A DNA stretch of 64,000 nt from Cordylochernes scorpioides. Lineage: Eukaryota > Arthropoda > Arachnida > Pseudoscorpiones > Chernetidae. Position numbers and translations under genes: made by a program. Below are positions 1-11,149 of the stretch, in pieces. The number at the start of each line of letters is the position of its first letter. Positions within the stretch are counted from its first letter, which is position 1. The stretch is taken from NCBI GenBank assembly GCA_030710605.1, contig CP092865.1, forward strand, positions 137,993,120 through 138,057,119. Direction: 5' to 3'. The notes beneath the pieces are model-generated. The model saw nothing but the letters and a program-made list of their open reading frames with translations. It ran no database searches and was not told the DNA's origin.

Positions 1-271
1 ATACAAGGTAATAAGACCAAATCCAAATAAATAAATTTGGTCTTATTACCTTGTGTTTATAATCTACAATCCAAATTGTGCCTCATCAAGGAAGTAGAAA
101 ATTATTTTATTTTGAAAAGAATCATCTGAAATAGTTTCAATAACAGATAGCATTCATCAAAATTAGATCTTTTGTTCCTTTGAAAGCAATAAGAGAGAAG
201 TTTTCAATCAGTGTTGGCTACGGTCAAATACTTTATTATTTATTATTATTTGAGAGGGGACAAGAAAGAAT

Positions 272-409
272 CTAGCTGTTGCGTTTCTTGATGATCAAAT
301 AGCACACGCGGCAGGACTCAAGGAAACAGGCCAACATAAGGAACTGGGTGAGTCTCCAGGTGTAGACGGCCGCTTTGGTTTTCATGTAGAGGGGGACACC
401 GGGGTCCCT
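272..409 (-). CDS. COX7A: COX7A-like gene, terminal coding exon (left-arm copy)
   Basis: Last exon of a probable cytochrome c oxidase subunit 7A, a small single-pass subunit of respiratory complex IV in the mitochondrial inner membrane. It encodes 45 residues beginning RDPGVPLYMK and ending in the basic tail IIKKRNS before TAG. The family pattern FQ-x-D-x-G-V/I-P-x-x-x-K followed by a hydrophobic segment fits. The acceptor AG is at 410-411 on the minus strand, preceded by a pyrimidine-rich run, and continues in phase from the exon ending at 3525. The predicted protein equals the right-arm copy. The call rests on motif recognition only; the transmembrane half is divergent. Confidence 0.6.
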   Translation of the reverse strand, partial: RDPGVPLYMKTKAAVYTWRLTQFLMLACFLESCRVCYLIIKKRNS

Positions 410-524
410 CTGGACAACAATGGCATAGTTGGCAACTGGTGGTAATGACAACAATAGAGGTAACAAAATTACTCTCTGGCTTGTGAGATTTTAGATAAAC
501 TGCCAGTCAAGGGTATAAAGGAAC

Positions 525-899
525 CCCCTCTCTTCTTCTTCTTTCTTATCTCTATCACTATATACACTATATCAGGGTACCAAGCTTGTAAAGCTTGAGA
601 TCACGACTGGGTGAAGTAGATTGAGTCTGCCTTTGTCATTAAGACTGAAAGTACTACTCAGTGGCAGGCCGACTTAGCTCCAAAAGAAATGGCGGCCTCT
701 GACATGAGGAACAGACGTCATGGGCAGCCACTCCTAACATGGAGTACAGATGCTGTTCATCCTGTATTCCTGGATTAGGAGCCCTTACAGGGTACTATCA
801 GCCGGGACAGCTGAGCCCAAGTTTTTTAGTGAGCTTGTTACTGCTCCCCCTCCTCCTTTTTCATCCGGGCTTGGGACCAGCAAAGGTGGAACCCCCTTC
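525..899 (-). repeat. LINE 3'-region repeat with (AAG)n tail, left-arm copy
   Basis: Same family as 53254-53590. The DD37D transposon is inserted at its upstream end (TA at 900). The right-arm partner is 45543-45915. Confidence 0.75.
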
Positions 900-901
900 T
901 A

Positions 902-2206
902 CAGGGTGTACCAGGTAAATTGGGACTAACTTTGACAGTCCATAAAACAAAAACTACTTGAGATTAAAAACTTGTTTTTTTTTTTCATTACGTAGCCATA
1001 TTCATGTAAAATGCAACAGTACATGTGTGCGCAGTGTAGTGATGAAGAGTAACCGAGAATTTGAAAATCGAGCTGCCATCATCGTTGCTCTGCGCGCCGG
1101 AAGGAGCCCCAAAGAGATAGTGGATTTTCTTTAGTTGCCCAAAACCACTATTTATCGTGTCAAGAAGCAGTTTGATGAGGCCGACAGTAACAAAGAGGGG
1201 ATAGCTACAAGGAAAAAGCACTCGCGTCGATCGGACAGGGTAAGAGGCGAATAATTTGTCAAAAATGTCAAGGAGAAGATTGATGGAAACCCTGGGAAGA
1301 GCATGAGGGCCATAGCCAAGGAAATGGACGTTGGCTCTATGACAATTGTCAGAACTATCCATGAGGACCTTGGTCTCAAGTCTTATGCCCTTCGGAAAGG
1401 TCAGTTGCTGACTGAGAATATGAAGAATAACAGAAAAGGAAAGGCTGCTGCCCTCCTCAACAACCTGAAACACGACTCTTTTGGCATGCTAAGGTTCTTC
1501 TCTGACGAAAAGAACTTTGACGTGGACCAAAAGGTAAATCCCAGGAATGATCGCTGGATCTGTAAAGACCCCTCAGAGATACCTGTCGTGATGCACACGA
1601 AATTTCCTGCCTCCGTAATGGTCCTTGGCGTTATCAGCAGTGAAGGTGATGTCATGCCTCCCCATTTCTTTGAGAAGGGCCTTAGGATGAACGCTGACAC
1701 CTACATCAATGTTCTGGAGACCGTTGTGAAGCCTTGGATGGACATGGTGGCCGCAGGAAGGAAGTATGTCTTCCAACAGGACTCAGCTCCAGCCCATAAG
1801 GCAAAAAAGACACAATCGTGGCTGACACTTAACGTCCCTAGTCACTGGGGTCCTGATATTTGGCCCCCTAATTCTCCAGATTGCAATCCCCTCGACTACT
1901 ATGTATGGGGCGTTGTTGAGAGAGATGTCAACAAAGCTCCTCATACCACCATCCAGTCTGTCAAGAAAGCAGTTCACACGGTGATGACCCAAATGGACTA
2001 GGTCATCGTCGCCAAGGCCTGTGCTTCATTCCGCACTCGCCTCGAGACTGTTGTAGCTAATAATGGAAACTTCATTGAATAAATAAAAACTATATCCTTT
2101 TATCTACTACTGTGTCAAATTTCATTCGGATATTTTAATTTTTACTTGCAAAAAATTTCAGTTAAAATACCATTGTTGAAATTCCCAATTTAACTGGTAC
2201 ACCCTG
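902..2206 (+). mobile_element. DD37D (maT-like) Tc1/mariner transposon, left-arm copy
   Basis: A 1305-bp element with terminal inverted repeats beginning CAGGGTGTACCAGKTAAAT, flanked by the TA target duplication at 900-901 and 2207-2208. It sits in the same place as the right-arm element 44237-45540, so it was inserted before the duplication that made the arms. It occupies a TA in the intron of the COX7A-like gene. Non-coding parts are a subterminal stretch of about 140 bp upstream of the transposase and about 120 bp downstream of it. Confidence 0.93.
1042..2082 (+). pseudogene. DD37D transposase, inactivated by three stops
   Basis: Corresponds codon for codon to the intact right-arm transposase but has in-frame stops at 1132-1134 (TAG), 1252-1254 (TAA) and 1999-2001 (TAG). 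The remaining sequence keeps the DDD catalytic positions: SDEK, QQDSAPAH and SPDCNPLDY. The third aspartate (in PLD) is 37 residues after the second, the spacing of the maT-like DD37D group of the IS630-Tc1-mariner superfamily. No frameshift is seen, so decay is recent and by point mutation only. Confidence 0.9.
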
Positions 2207-2274
2207 TAGATGGAAGTCATGGGACTCCCCACCCACCCTGGGTATCAATGTTTTCCCTCACTATTAAAATAAGA

Positions 2275-2546
2275 TATGGGTGGAAGGGTGTCCTGAACCG
2301 TTGGTTTTCGACTGCTACAACCTGGGATCGAATCCCACATTGGGCACTTATAAAAATGTGCCAGAGCCCCATTTGGTTACTTGCATTCGCTTGGTGGGGT
2401 TGGACTTTTGCAAGAATCAGGGGCCATTGGAGCATTTCTTTTTTTTTAATCAGAAAAAAGTGGTCAATGCGGGAATTGAACCCGGATCGTAGCGGTCGAA
2501 AACCAACAGTTCAGACCCTCCTTCCACCAACCCTCTTTTTTTTTTT
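2275..2546. repeat. Two tRNA-derived SINE copies joined tail to tail
   Basis: A plus-strand SINE head (GTGGAAGGGTG, B box GGGATCGAATCCC at 2324-2336) meets a minus-strand copy whose head is at about 2546 (B box GGGTTCAATTCC when read on the minus strand). The result is a partial hairpin. The same arrangement is present in the right arm at about 43905-44168. Confidence 0.75.
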
Positions 2547-2726
2547 TAATGGGTAAAGAAGGTTTTTTTTAAGAATACATATTTACAGTAAAAGCTTGCT
2601 CTCTATCAAATCTCATTAAAGACTGAAACCATTGGTATACCTTATAGTCATGGATATTAGAGAGAGAGAGAGAGATTATGTGTTCATATTATAATTAATT
2701 TAAACAATAAATATTTAAATAAGATT

Positions 2727-3042
2727 TTTTTTTTTTTGCTTATCCCTAGTACACGTGGTACAGGCCATTATAATCATGGTGGGTAGAAGTAGGCGACTGG
2801 TTTTACTGTAAGTGCACCACATGTCTACACATGTGAAAAGCAGTTCAACTTTGCACTTACAAATGTGCCAGAGCTCCATTTGGCTACTTGCACTTGCTGG
2901 TGGGGTTGGATTTTTGCAAGAATCGGAGGCCATTGGAGCATTTTTTTTTTTTCAATTAGAAAAAAGTGCCCAATGCGGGAATCGAACCAGTCGTAGCGGT
3001 CAAAAACCAATGGTTTAGACCATCCTTCCACCGACCCCTATT
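2727..3042 (-). repeat. tRNA-derived SINE (GGGATAAGC-tailed family), left arm
   Basis: Full-length copy of about 310 bp. Read on the minus strand it starts GGGGTCGGTGGAAGGATGG, has a tRNA-type B box GGTTCGATTCCC followed by CGCATTGGGCAC, an internal A-run, and ends CTAGGGATAAGC plus A-tail. The right-arm partner is 43401-43710. Confidence 0.8.
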
Positions 3043-3298
3043 AAATAAGATTTATATATATTTGGCATGTGAAAAATTGTAGGTTTTTCTTCCAGGAAAA
3101 AAAGGTTTAGGCGGCTTTTTTTTTTTTAAATTTTATTTTGACTTAAGAGTACTATGTCTCTCTAGGGGCACTTGCAGAAAAGAGAGATAGATCATTTGAA
3201 ATATGTAAAAAGAGTTTGTATATGCAAATTTAGTTAAATTAAATCCTTTTTTTTTTTTTATTATTGGATAAGAGATCTTGTATATTTATTTCATTAAA

Positions 3299-3481
3299 CA
3301 GTAGAACCTCCATGAGGGTACACTTGAGTTAGAGGACACCTCTCTATAAAGGACAGTTTTCATTTACAAAAATTACCATTTTTACTATTTAGTAACTCTA
3401 CGGTAAGAGGACACCTCTCCCTAAAGGACAGTTTGGCTCTGCAATTAGGTGTTGTTTTTTTACAGGAAGGTAGTCCTACTG
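3299..3481. mobile_element. Pogo-like MITE (family AGTAGAACCTCC), left arm
   Basis: Ends CAGTAGAACCTCCATGAG and CTACTG are inverted, and the interior alternates AGAGGACACCTCTC and AAAGGACAGTTT. The right-arm counterpart is about 42964-43142. A full copy with clear TA duplications is at 56624-56794. The termini resemble pogo/Tigger non-autonomous elements; no transposase is present. Confidence 0.75.
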
Positions 3482-3524
3482 TATATGGAGAATCAGGTAG
3501 AATATTTAGAATAAAATTTATTAC

Positions 3525-3632
3525 CTGGAAGAACTCGCGGTTCTTTCTAATACGCTCAGGGATGCGGTTGCGCAGTGCAACGACCTGAACATTGGATGGG
3601 CGAAGGACCGCGCGGGATCCTGCCTGGATAAT
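3525..3632 (-). CDS. COX7A: COX7A-like gene, upstream coding exon (left-arm copy)
   Basis: Encodes a short basic stretch ending ALRNRIPERIRKNREFFQ, which matches the conserved COX7A motif (VPEKQKxFQ-like) just before the membrane segment. The donor is CAG|GTAATA at 3524-3523, phase 0. The last exon lies about 3.1 kb downstream on the same strand, with SINEs and a DD37D transposon in the intron. The 5' limit is uncertain: the nearest acceptor gives 3632, but the frame stays open beyond it and holds no ATG, so the presequence exon is missing or not recognised. It differs from the right arm by a synonymous GTC/GTT change. Confidence 0.55.
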
Positions 3633-4129
3633 CTGCGACCCACCCAAACAGTTGTTTCCTGTTCCAACTTTATTTTATGTACTGCTCAAAAAGAGCAACC
3701 TATCTGCCTGTCATCTATAACAATGTTCATGTTAGTGGTGAGGTCTAATTTGTTTTTTATGGTCAACACCTGACTGACCTTTTTCATTTTTTAAATTATT
3801 TTTTCACATGTATGTATCTTATATTCCGGGTGGGGATAGAATTAAAAAAGAGCAATAAATTATTAAGTAAATGTTTAGATTGTCGAATGCAAATTTTACT
3901 TACAAAAAAAAAAAAAAGAAGAATGAAATATCAATTATTAGCAAATATGCTTATTTTATTTTAAATAAATTTAACTATATAATATTTTTGGCAAATGAGT
4001 TTATTAAAAAAAAAAAACACATTTAACCAACCCAAAAGAGAAAAACGAAACTATATACAACAGAACAAAAATAATAATTTTAAAAAGCTTTTTGTTTTTT
4101 GGTCAAATTTGATAAAATATTTATATATT

Positions 4130-4345
4130 ATTGTAATATATACCTTATAATAATATTATAATCTACTATGTTTAATTAATTTATTTTTGATTGTTTGGAT
4201 TTGGCAGCACTGTAATTATTATTGTTGTTGTTATGAATCTATTTAAAAAGTGTACGTTTGACATTATAAAGATATATAATAAAAATTAGTTTATTAATTT
4301 AATAAAGTATATTTATTTATTTAATCGAAGGAACATTACAATTAT
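4130..4345. other. Segment of about 215 bp present only in left arm
   Basis: Between TTTATATATTAT and ATAAAATATTAAATTG the left arm has extra AT-rich DNA including GGCAGCACTGTAATTATTATTG and a (TTG)n run; the right arm joins the flanks directly. It could be an insertion here or a deletion in the right arm. No coding capacity is seen. Confidence 0.6.
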
Positions 4346-4381
4346 AAAATATTAAATTGAATATAATATGTATATATATAT

Positions 4382-5883
4382 CTAAAGCTTTCGACACAGT
4401 CCCACATGATTTACTTTGGCAAAAATTGCATAAAATGGGCATTAGCAATAAATTTGTAATGCTGATAAAAAACTTTTACCAAGAAGCTAAGATCACTATC
4501 CGATGGAAAGGACAATATTCAAATAATGTGAAAATTAATTCTGGAGTGTTGCAGGGAGAATCACTTTCCCCACTTTTATTTATACTATATATGGCCGACC
4601 TAATAGAACTTTATAATAACTCAGCACTTACAGGATTTCATCTCCCTGATTTTGGCGTTTTACACCTACTTATGTATGCGGATGACATAGCCATAATTGG
4701 AGAATCGAAAATTAATCTTCAAATTAAAATCAATTTACTAAAGTCTTACCTGGATAAGAACAAATTAGTTTTAAATGAAAATAAGTCCAAAATAATAGTA
4801 TTCAGAAATGGAGGAAGACCGGCAAGACACGAAAACTGGTACTGGGGTGACACCCCACTGACTGTTGCGTCCAATATTACATATCTGGGATATCCATTCA
4901 CTTCCACTATTAATAGTAAAAAGGTAGCCCTCTTTTATAAAGCCAAAGCAAATACGGCAATAAATGCAACTATTAGACTGATAAAAAAAGAAAAAATTAA
5001 CTCATTAAAAGTTGCTCTGAATCTATTTGACTCAGTTATTAAATCAATACTGCTCTATGCGGCCCCTGTGTGGGCTTGGGATAATACGGATATTATAGAC
5101 CAATTACAGAATACGTTTATCAAAAATTTTCTGAATCTACCAAGATATATACCAGGGTACATTGTAAGGCTGGAAACAGGCAGAATATCTTTGACTTTTA
5201 CAACGATCAAATTAATTTTGAAATATTTCATTAGATTACAAAAAATGGAAGACAATAGACTACCTAAGCTATGCTGGAATAGATTGAAGGAAATTTCCTT
5301 AATGACAAAAAAACCTATAGGATTCTGTAAGAATATTATGGATATCATCAATCATTGTGGACTCACATGGCTAAACTATAGGTTAAATTATGATGACATA
5401 CAGATCGAACTTCCGAATATACTAAAAATAAAAATTGAACAGCTATTGCAGCAAGATCTGGCAAAATTATCTCTTACGAAAACATACTCAAACTATAGGT
5501 TACTTTATGATTCATTTATTCCAGAAAATTACTTTTCATGCAATCTGTCTTCAGCTTTAGTGAGTTTTATTGCACAGATCAGATTAATGTCAACAATGAT
5601 CAAAGAAAATCATATTTACGCAATTAAGAAAGAAGATTTGTACTGTGGGTTATGTGGAAGTCAGATAACTGATGAAATATACCATTTTATTGCTGAATGC
5701 GGGGATCTGGAAGGAGAGAGAAAAAAGATCCTGAAAAGTCTTCCTAGACCGCATTTGAACTCAATAAAGCTAATAAAAACTGTTTCAGATAAGAAAAGTT
5801 GGGCAATTGAACTGTTCAACTTTCAAAAAGCGGTTGGGAATAAAATTGCACTCATGGAAGAGAGAAGAACAGGGGCACAATAA
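4382..5883 (+). CDS. LINE reverse transcriptase, C-terminal part (5' truncated)
   Basis: About 500 residues in one open frame with no native start; translation of the original element began upstream of the truncation. It begins at the RT palm motif KAFDTVPHDLLW, then GVLQGESLSPLLF and the catalytic MYADDIAII, followed by thumb/connection sequence and a C-terminal zinc-finger-like CGLCGSQITDEIYHFIAEC (CxxC...HxxxxC). No RNase H domain is evident. The clade is not certain: the cysteine motif recalls several arthropod LINE clades. The frame is intact to TAA at 5881-5883, so the insertion is young, which fits its absence from the right arm. Confidence 0.85.
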
Positions 5884-6015
5884 AAAGTCACCCTGTTCGA
5901 CATACCTTGACTGTAAATACTATATTTTCTCTTATGGTTAATATTGTCTGTAACTCCACGGAGAATCCGTACAGGGCAAGATGCCCTAATAAAGCTGTTT
6001 TGTTGTTGTTGTTGT
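4382..6015 (+). mobile_element. 5'-truncated LINE, left-arm-specific insertion
   Basis: Body 4382-6015 is bounded by a perfect 14-bp target duplication ATGTATATATATAT at 4368-4381 and 6016-6029. The 3' end is a (TTG)n tail after AATAAAGCTG. The right arm holds the unoccupied site near 42290-42300. The 5' end begins inside the reverse transcriptase, typical of abortive target-primed reverse transcription. Confidence 0.93.
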
Positions 6016-6094
6016 ATGTATATATATATTATAAAGAAAATAAAGTCTCCAGGGCCAAGTTTCTTGTTCAAATTTTATTCTCTAGCTTTCGGAC

Positions 6095-6125
6095 CTGTCA
6101 GTCCTTCCACAGGAGTATCACGATA
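6095..6125 (-). repeat. PLE hammerhead-like motif (family GGAC/GTCC), left arm
   Basis: On the minus strand: CTGTGGA, A, stem GGAC, loop TGACAG, stem GTCC, GAAAGCT. A second copy of the family is at about 50640-50675 on the plus strand and the mirror is at about 42198-42230. The sixth core position is U rather than A, so cleavage activity is doubtful. Such motifs are known at PLE termini. Confidence 0.5.
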
Positions 6126-6450
6126 ATATATATGCCTTGGGCAAAATGGTTGGCACAACAATTTAAAACCTACCAATATTTTAATGAAAATGAAATTGTT
6201 AATTCCTATGTGAATTCAAAGATGATTATTATTAGGTCAGAAATTATCCGTGCTTTACAAGGGTGGTCACTCATGGGATGAGTCACTCATGAGACTTACT
6301 GTATTTTGTAAAAGATAAGTGTTAGTCAGTTACATACACAATGAGTTTTCCTGGAAAGTCATGTTCTATGGATACCACTTCATACCATGATACCACATCT
6401 ATATATGCCAAAAAATACCTATCTCTTTTGATAAGGCACAATTTGGATTA

Positions 6451-6628
6451 TATATATATATAGTCACGACCGTCTTTCCTCATCGGCCTCTGTCACGGAT
6501 GCGCGCGCACAGGGAGGTCACATGCTCGCCGGCTCCCTCGAGCCGGATTTGAACCAGCGACCTAAGGATCACCGTTGTAACATCTACAGTCGGGTAAAAC
6601 ACGGGCGTTGCCCGGGTCATTCGGCTAG
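6451..6628 (-). mobile_element. SINE with tRNA-like B box and RTE-type ends, left-arm-specific
   Basis: Read on the minus strand it starts ACTAGCCGAATGACCCGGGC, contains a tRNA-like T-arm with box B GGTTCAAATCC (plus-strand 6545-6555; flanking GCTGG/CCGGC can pair), and ends in a TATATATA run. It splits the repeat GGATTGTA/GATTATAAAC, which is uninterrupted in the right arm near 41850. The head matches the element starting at 47063 and the tail matches about 57498. Confidence 0.75.
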
Positions 6629-6649
6629 TAGATTATAAACACAAGGTAA

Positions 6650-7030
6650 TAAGACCAAATCCAAATAAATAGTGTGTGACGTTTCAGTAACAATGTTATT
6701 ACCATCTTCAGACAAAAGTACTGAATGAGAAATTTGACCACCTCTCTCTTTTAATCAATGCATCTTCAATTTTCTGGATGATAACAATCTAGTATTACTG
6801 ATAAGACACAATTTGGATTATAGATTATTAAAAACAAGGTAATATAAGACCAAATAAATAGTGTGTGACATTTCGGTAACAGCATTGTTACCATCTTCAG
6901 ACAAAAGTACTCTCAGTATATTCAGTAGACAAGTAGATTCAGTACTTTTGTCTGAAGATGTTAACAACACTGTTACCAAAACGTCACACACTATTTATTT
7001 GGATTTGGTCTTATTACCTTTTGTTTATAA
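6650..7030. repeat. Cluster of hammerhead-bearing short repeats, left arm
   Basis: Three units in mixed orientation of a repeat of about 120 bp: TTTTGT, CTGAAGA, T, stem GGTAAC...GTTACC, GAAACGTC, ACACAC, then TTTGGTCTTATTACCTTGTG and a TTTATAATCTA end. Minus-strand units lie at about 6670-6720 and 6858-6910, a plus-strand unit at 6945-7035. Each has the hammerhead-type core with ACGT as a self-complementary helix III. Confidence 0.7.
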
Positions 7031-7140
7031 TCTAGTATTACTGAACAATAAAAGACAAATGAAGAGAACAACTTCTTGATTACCAATACTATATTGTGAT
7101 AATATAAAAGAACCAAAAGGAGGTTCTTGTGTAGAACATT

Positions 7141-7190
7141 CCGCTAGCTTTCAAACGACATCTTTCTTTAACGGGCGTGAAGATAATGCT
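7141..7190 (-). repeat. PLE terminal fragment with hammerhead-like motif, left arm
   Basis: The minus strand reads CGTTAAAGAAAGATGTCGTTTGAAAGCTAGCGG; the right-arm copy near 41290-41330 has CGTTGAAGA at the core. The AGCT after GAA is the self-complementary helix III seen in other PLE families here. It is degenerate. Confidence 0.4.
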
Positions 7191-7220
7191 TGACAATATA
7201 TAGAAGTAATTTATAATACA

Positions 7221-7610
7221 ACTAGCGGGTGTACCCGGCTCCGCTCAGATTTTACTCGAGGGAAGTTGTTTTCTTGGCCGACTGTTTTACATATGGTGTT
7301 ATCTTAAAATTGCTTGTTTTGAATATTTTTTTAGATTGAGATTATTAGCTAGTATGTAAAAAAATTAACTCTGTTGAAATTTAATTTTGTATTTTATATA
7401 AATAAAATTAACTCTGTTGATTTTTTTTGTATTTAATCGATAACAGCGAAGTTACGCATGTTAATGTTAGGAAAAATATTTTGATATTAAGCAAAACCTG
7501 CTCCATCTCGTTTTACATAAATGTTGAAAATTTGTTCGAAATTGATGCATTGTAACGAAAGTTTTTAGCGAACACCACTTATGAAATTTCCATTTTATTA
7601 ATATAGATAT
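7221..7610 (+). mobile_element. RTE-type non-autonomous element, left arm
   Basis: About 390 bp, starting ACTAGCGGGTGTACCCGGCTC and ending ATTTTATTAATATAGATAT. The GC-rich head and TATAGAT tail match two other elements (47737-48501 and the fragment 23740-24023). This type of head and tail is common in arthropod RTE-clade derivatives. No protein is encoded. The right-arm partner is 40858-41245. Confidence 0.65.
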
Positions 7611-7796
7611 AATGCGGCTTATGATTGTAGAACGACCTTTGAAAATATCTTCACAATTCTACTCTTCACAATTCAACCATGCATACTTCATCTCTAAGGT
7701 TAGAAATAATAGTTATTTCTCCTTAAAAAAAAAATTTTTTTTTTCGATTTTCCATTCAAAAGAAACACATGCGGGGTAAATTTTCAAATGTCGTTC

Positions 7797-8052
7797 TATA
7801 ATGTATAGAAGTAGAATGAGAGACAAATGATATGCAAATTTGTAACTAACATGATGGTAGATAGAATTACAAATTAAACCAGTTATGTAAATATATATAT
7901 TTGGGTAAGAAAACAATCTCAGACTGATATTAAGAAATAAGTTTTCTTACCCAAAAATTATAAATTTACATAACTGGTTTCTCACTTTGTAATTCTATCT
8001 GCCATCATGTTAGTTACATATTTGCATATCACTCTCATTGTACTTCTATATA
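7797..8052. repeat. Fold-back hairpin element, left arm
   Basis: Two arms of about 110 bp (7802-7912 and 7939-8050) are inverted copies around a loop of about 26 nt (AATCTCAGACTGATATTAAG). Ends are TATAGAAGTA / TACTTCTATA. It lies inside the larger palindrome and is duplicated with it at 40413-40665. Confidence 0.85.
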
Positions 8053-8059
8053 TTAACAC

Positions 8060-8290
8060 AAGGTAATAAGACCAAATCTAAATAAATAAATAAATAGTGT
8101 GTGACGTTTCAGTAACAGGATTCAGTACTTTTGTCTGAAGATGGTAACAACGCGGTTACCGAAACGTCACACACTATTTATTTACAAATGCCTTTTGCTC
8201 TCCTCTCTGTGCACACTCTCTGATATAATTTTGCCTGTTAAAGAGTCACACGCTGTTTTTATAACACCTTGTGTTTATAATCTATAATCC
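8060..8290. repeat. Inverted pair of hammerhead-bearing repeats, left arm
   Basis: A truncated minus-strand unit (about 8092-8120) abuts a plus-strand unit (8124-8180) with CTGAAGATGG ... GTTACCGAAACGTC. Both are framed by the ACACAAGGTAATAAGACC / CCTTGTGTTTATAATC ends. The right-arm mirror is about 40095-40325. Confidence 0.7.
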
Positions 8291-8571
8291 AAATTGTGCC
8301 TTATTATAATAAAACCAGTACATGTCTATATAAAAAAAAGAGAAAAGAAATATGCATATTTAATGTTTGTTTTTTTAAAGGGAAGTGCTCCTTATCAACA
8401 TGGATACCATTTCTGCCCTTTAAATTACAATGTACTCAGGCCTAAGAATGGCCCTACCACTTCACCAATCTTTTTATATGATTCTGACAATTTTATAATC
8501 ATAGGATGTTATGAAATTATAGCCCACCCCTTGTACAGATGCAGATCATAGTTTGAACCCATGGTATACAA

Positions 8572-9351
8572 CAGTGTCGGGCAACCGGTGTGCCGTGGCA
8601 CACTGGTGTGCCGCGAAGAATTCTAGGTGTGCCGCGAACATTTTTGTAGGTATTTTGGTTAAATTTAAAAATAATGTTTCAAAAATATTTTTTATAATTT
8701 TTATTCAATTTTAATAATTTTTTTCAAAAATTTTCATATAAAAAATGAAATTAAAAAAAAGCAAATTTCATTTTATATAAAACTTATTTTGGTATTATAA
8801 TTACAACAGTTTGCATAATTTTATATTTCATATAACGTATGTACATAATCTTGACGTACATAACTGGCACGTGCCATTATTAAAAAATAAAAATGCAAAT
8901 AGGTACGTACCTATTTAAAATCATAAGTTTAAAAAAAACAATCCGCGAAAACAACTTTATTTAATAAAGTTGAATACATACTGCGGGGGAAAATACCTAA
9001 TTATTAAAATAATATGTCCAAACTTAACCGTCATTTACAATCTTTGTCACAGCTGTTTATTAATAGAGACTCAAAGCTACGAAGCTTAAAAAAAAGAAAA
9101 CAAAAAAAAAATTATAAATTTATTTAAAAAATTTATTCGGAGTTTTCGTCAAAGTATTGCTGTAATAATTCTTCATTTTTTTTGCATGTTGTAAAACACA
9201 CACACATTCACACAATAAGTTTTGTACACCGTAAAATCTGTTGGTTAAAAAAGGAAAAAAATATTTTTGTTACGAAATTCTCACAGGTGCGCCGCGAAAA
9301 AAAGAAATTAAGCTTAGTGCGCCGCAACTCGAAAAAGGTTGCCCGACACTG
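8572..9351. mobile_element. Non-autonomous hAT element (MITE), left-arm-specific
   Basis: 780 bp with inverted ends CAGTGTCGGGCAACC and GGTTGCCCGACACTG, subterminal GTGCCGCGA repeats, and a perfect 8-bp target duplication GTATACAA (8564-8571, 9352-9359). The right arm has the unoccupied site, with single GTATACAA, near 39815. Eight-bp duplications and CAGTG ends are hAT hallmarks. The interior is AT-rich with no transposase. Confidence 0.93.
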
Positions 9352-9359
9352 GTATACAA

Positions 9360-11060
9360 GTTAGTTGTCCCCCCAAGTTTCCAAAACTGTTGTTTACACT
9401 ATTTGTTTATCTGAATCTTTAGACTTTTTATAGAAGTTGAGAAAAGGCATTTATGATTAGATACATTTAAAAGAGAGGTCACCCTTAAGATTTATATACT
9501 TTGAATATTACGATGCACTAGCACGCCATCTGTTATCAAATTATGAAACTATTTCTACTGCCCTTACTGCAATGGAAGGGAGGGCGTGGCTCATCAGTGG
9601 TGAACCCTCTCAGCGATATATAATAAACCTATATGATATACTATATAAAGAGTTCAAAAACCTTTTGCAATAATTTTGTTATAAAAACAGTGTGTGTCTC
9701 TTTAACAGGCAAAATTATATATGAGAGTGTGCCCAGAGAGGAGGTCAAAATAAATGTTTTATACCTAATCGTACATAATTATACATGTAATAACCATAAA
9801 ATATAGACCTTTCCCTTCCGTTATTTTTAAATCTTAACTAACATCATGTTTTTTTTTAGGTGCTTGATGAAAACTACTTTAAAAAAAAAAAAATGCCTCG
9901 AAAATATATTTCATACCAATAGCTAAATCAATTTTGTGAGAAAAACTTAGTTAAAATATCCTTTAAATTTTTAAATTATTTTATTAAATTTACACAAAAA
10001 CAGATACAAATCTAGCATTTGTAATTACAATTTTGTGTAAGTTAAAAGAACACTCTTGAAAATAATGGGGAGAGAACAGTTGTGAAAATTGTAAATACCT
10101 GTTTAAGAAGCATCTCTTTTTTAAATTTAAAAGCCTGCTTTAAAGAAACAAATTAAAAGAGATACGAAGGGATCGGAAACACAAGGACAACTAAAGGTCT
10201 TGGTCAAATAAAAATAAAAATAGTAATAGAGAAAGTTTATTGTGAAATTAATCAGAATGCCAAAAATTATAAATTGAAAAAATCGAAATTAAAAAATAAG
10301 AATGCCAGAGTATATATAAAGAGTACTTCAATAAATATCTTGTATATATAAATATTTTTATAATCTTTTTTTCTAAAATATACATTTTGAATAAGGCATT
10401 TAATTATTGGGAATTTGAATTATTTATGACACTTATGATTTTTTAAATATACCAAATTTCAAATTCCCCTTACTGCAATGATATAAAATAATGGGAGGGT
10501 CCGGCTCTTCAGTCGTGAACCCTCCCAGCGTTTTCGTCAGTTTAATCTACTATAAATAGTTCAAATTTTCAGCAACAGATGGCGCGCTATTGCATCTCTT
10601 TAATATAAATTGAAGCATTTAATGGTAATATATTTCATATTTAAAATATTATGCTATCAAAATAGTTTTGTTGTTGCATAAACTATGCTTAAATTGAAGC
10701 GTTGTTTAACATCATTTGTGAATGTGTAGAGTGCTAGATAATGTATGATAAGATAGAGAAACTCTTAACCAGGTTCAAATCATGTCAGGCTTGTTTTTAT
10801 TAGCGGTCATAGTCACCGTAATAAATTGATTTGGGCTTGAGTATACTGAGACTTATCACTCTCTGGATGCGAGGCAGTGAAGATGCTGAGACAAGTTGCT
10901 TTGACTTAAGAACAGAAGGCTCTAGGCATCAGGCAAGTGTCAAAAACGATATCTAAAGCTACCTGATAATCAGGTGTAATCAGGAATAATTCATAGTTTT
11001 GACATGAGAGGGGCATCCAATTCTAAGGGTTCTGCAGTTTAGAGTCTCCTGAAGTCCTAT
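9360..11060. other. AT-rich left-arm DNA without recognisable gene
   Basis: No convincing coding region. It contains two copies of a dispersed repeat with CTTACTGCAATG, GAACCCTC(T/C)CAGCG and a nearby CACGCCATCTGTT-like motif (9530-9620 and 10460-10600), and otherwise unique AT-rich sequence. It is mirrored at about 38080-39800. Confidence 0.7.
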
Positions 11061-11149
11061 GGTCCTGAGAAAGAAAGATATTTATAGAGAATTAGATGGG
11101 TGACCGTGTGCATATCTACCCAAGTGATATATATTTAGATAAGATTTTT

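Noticed and set aside
2248..2556. Open frames of 70-100 residues in SINE copies (also near 43400-44200, 51485 and 55245)
   Set aside because: They coincide with tRNA-derived SINEs and recur only as repeats; no start or conserved product.
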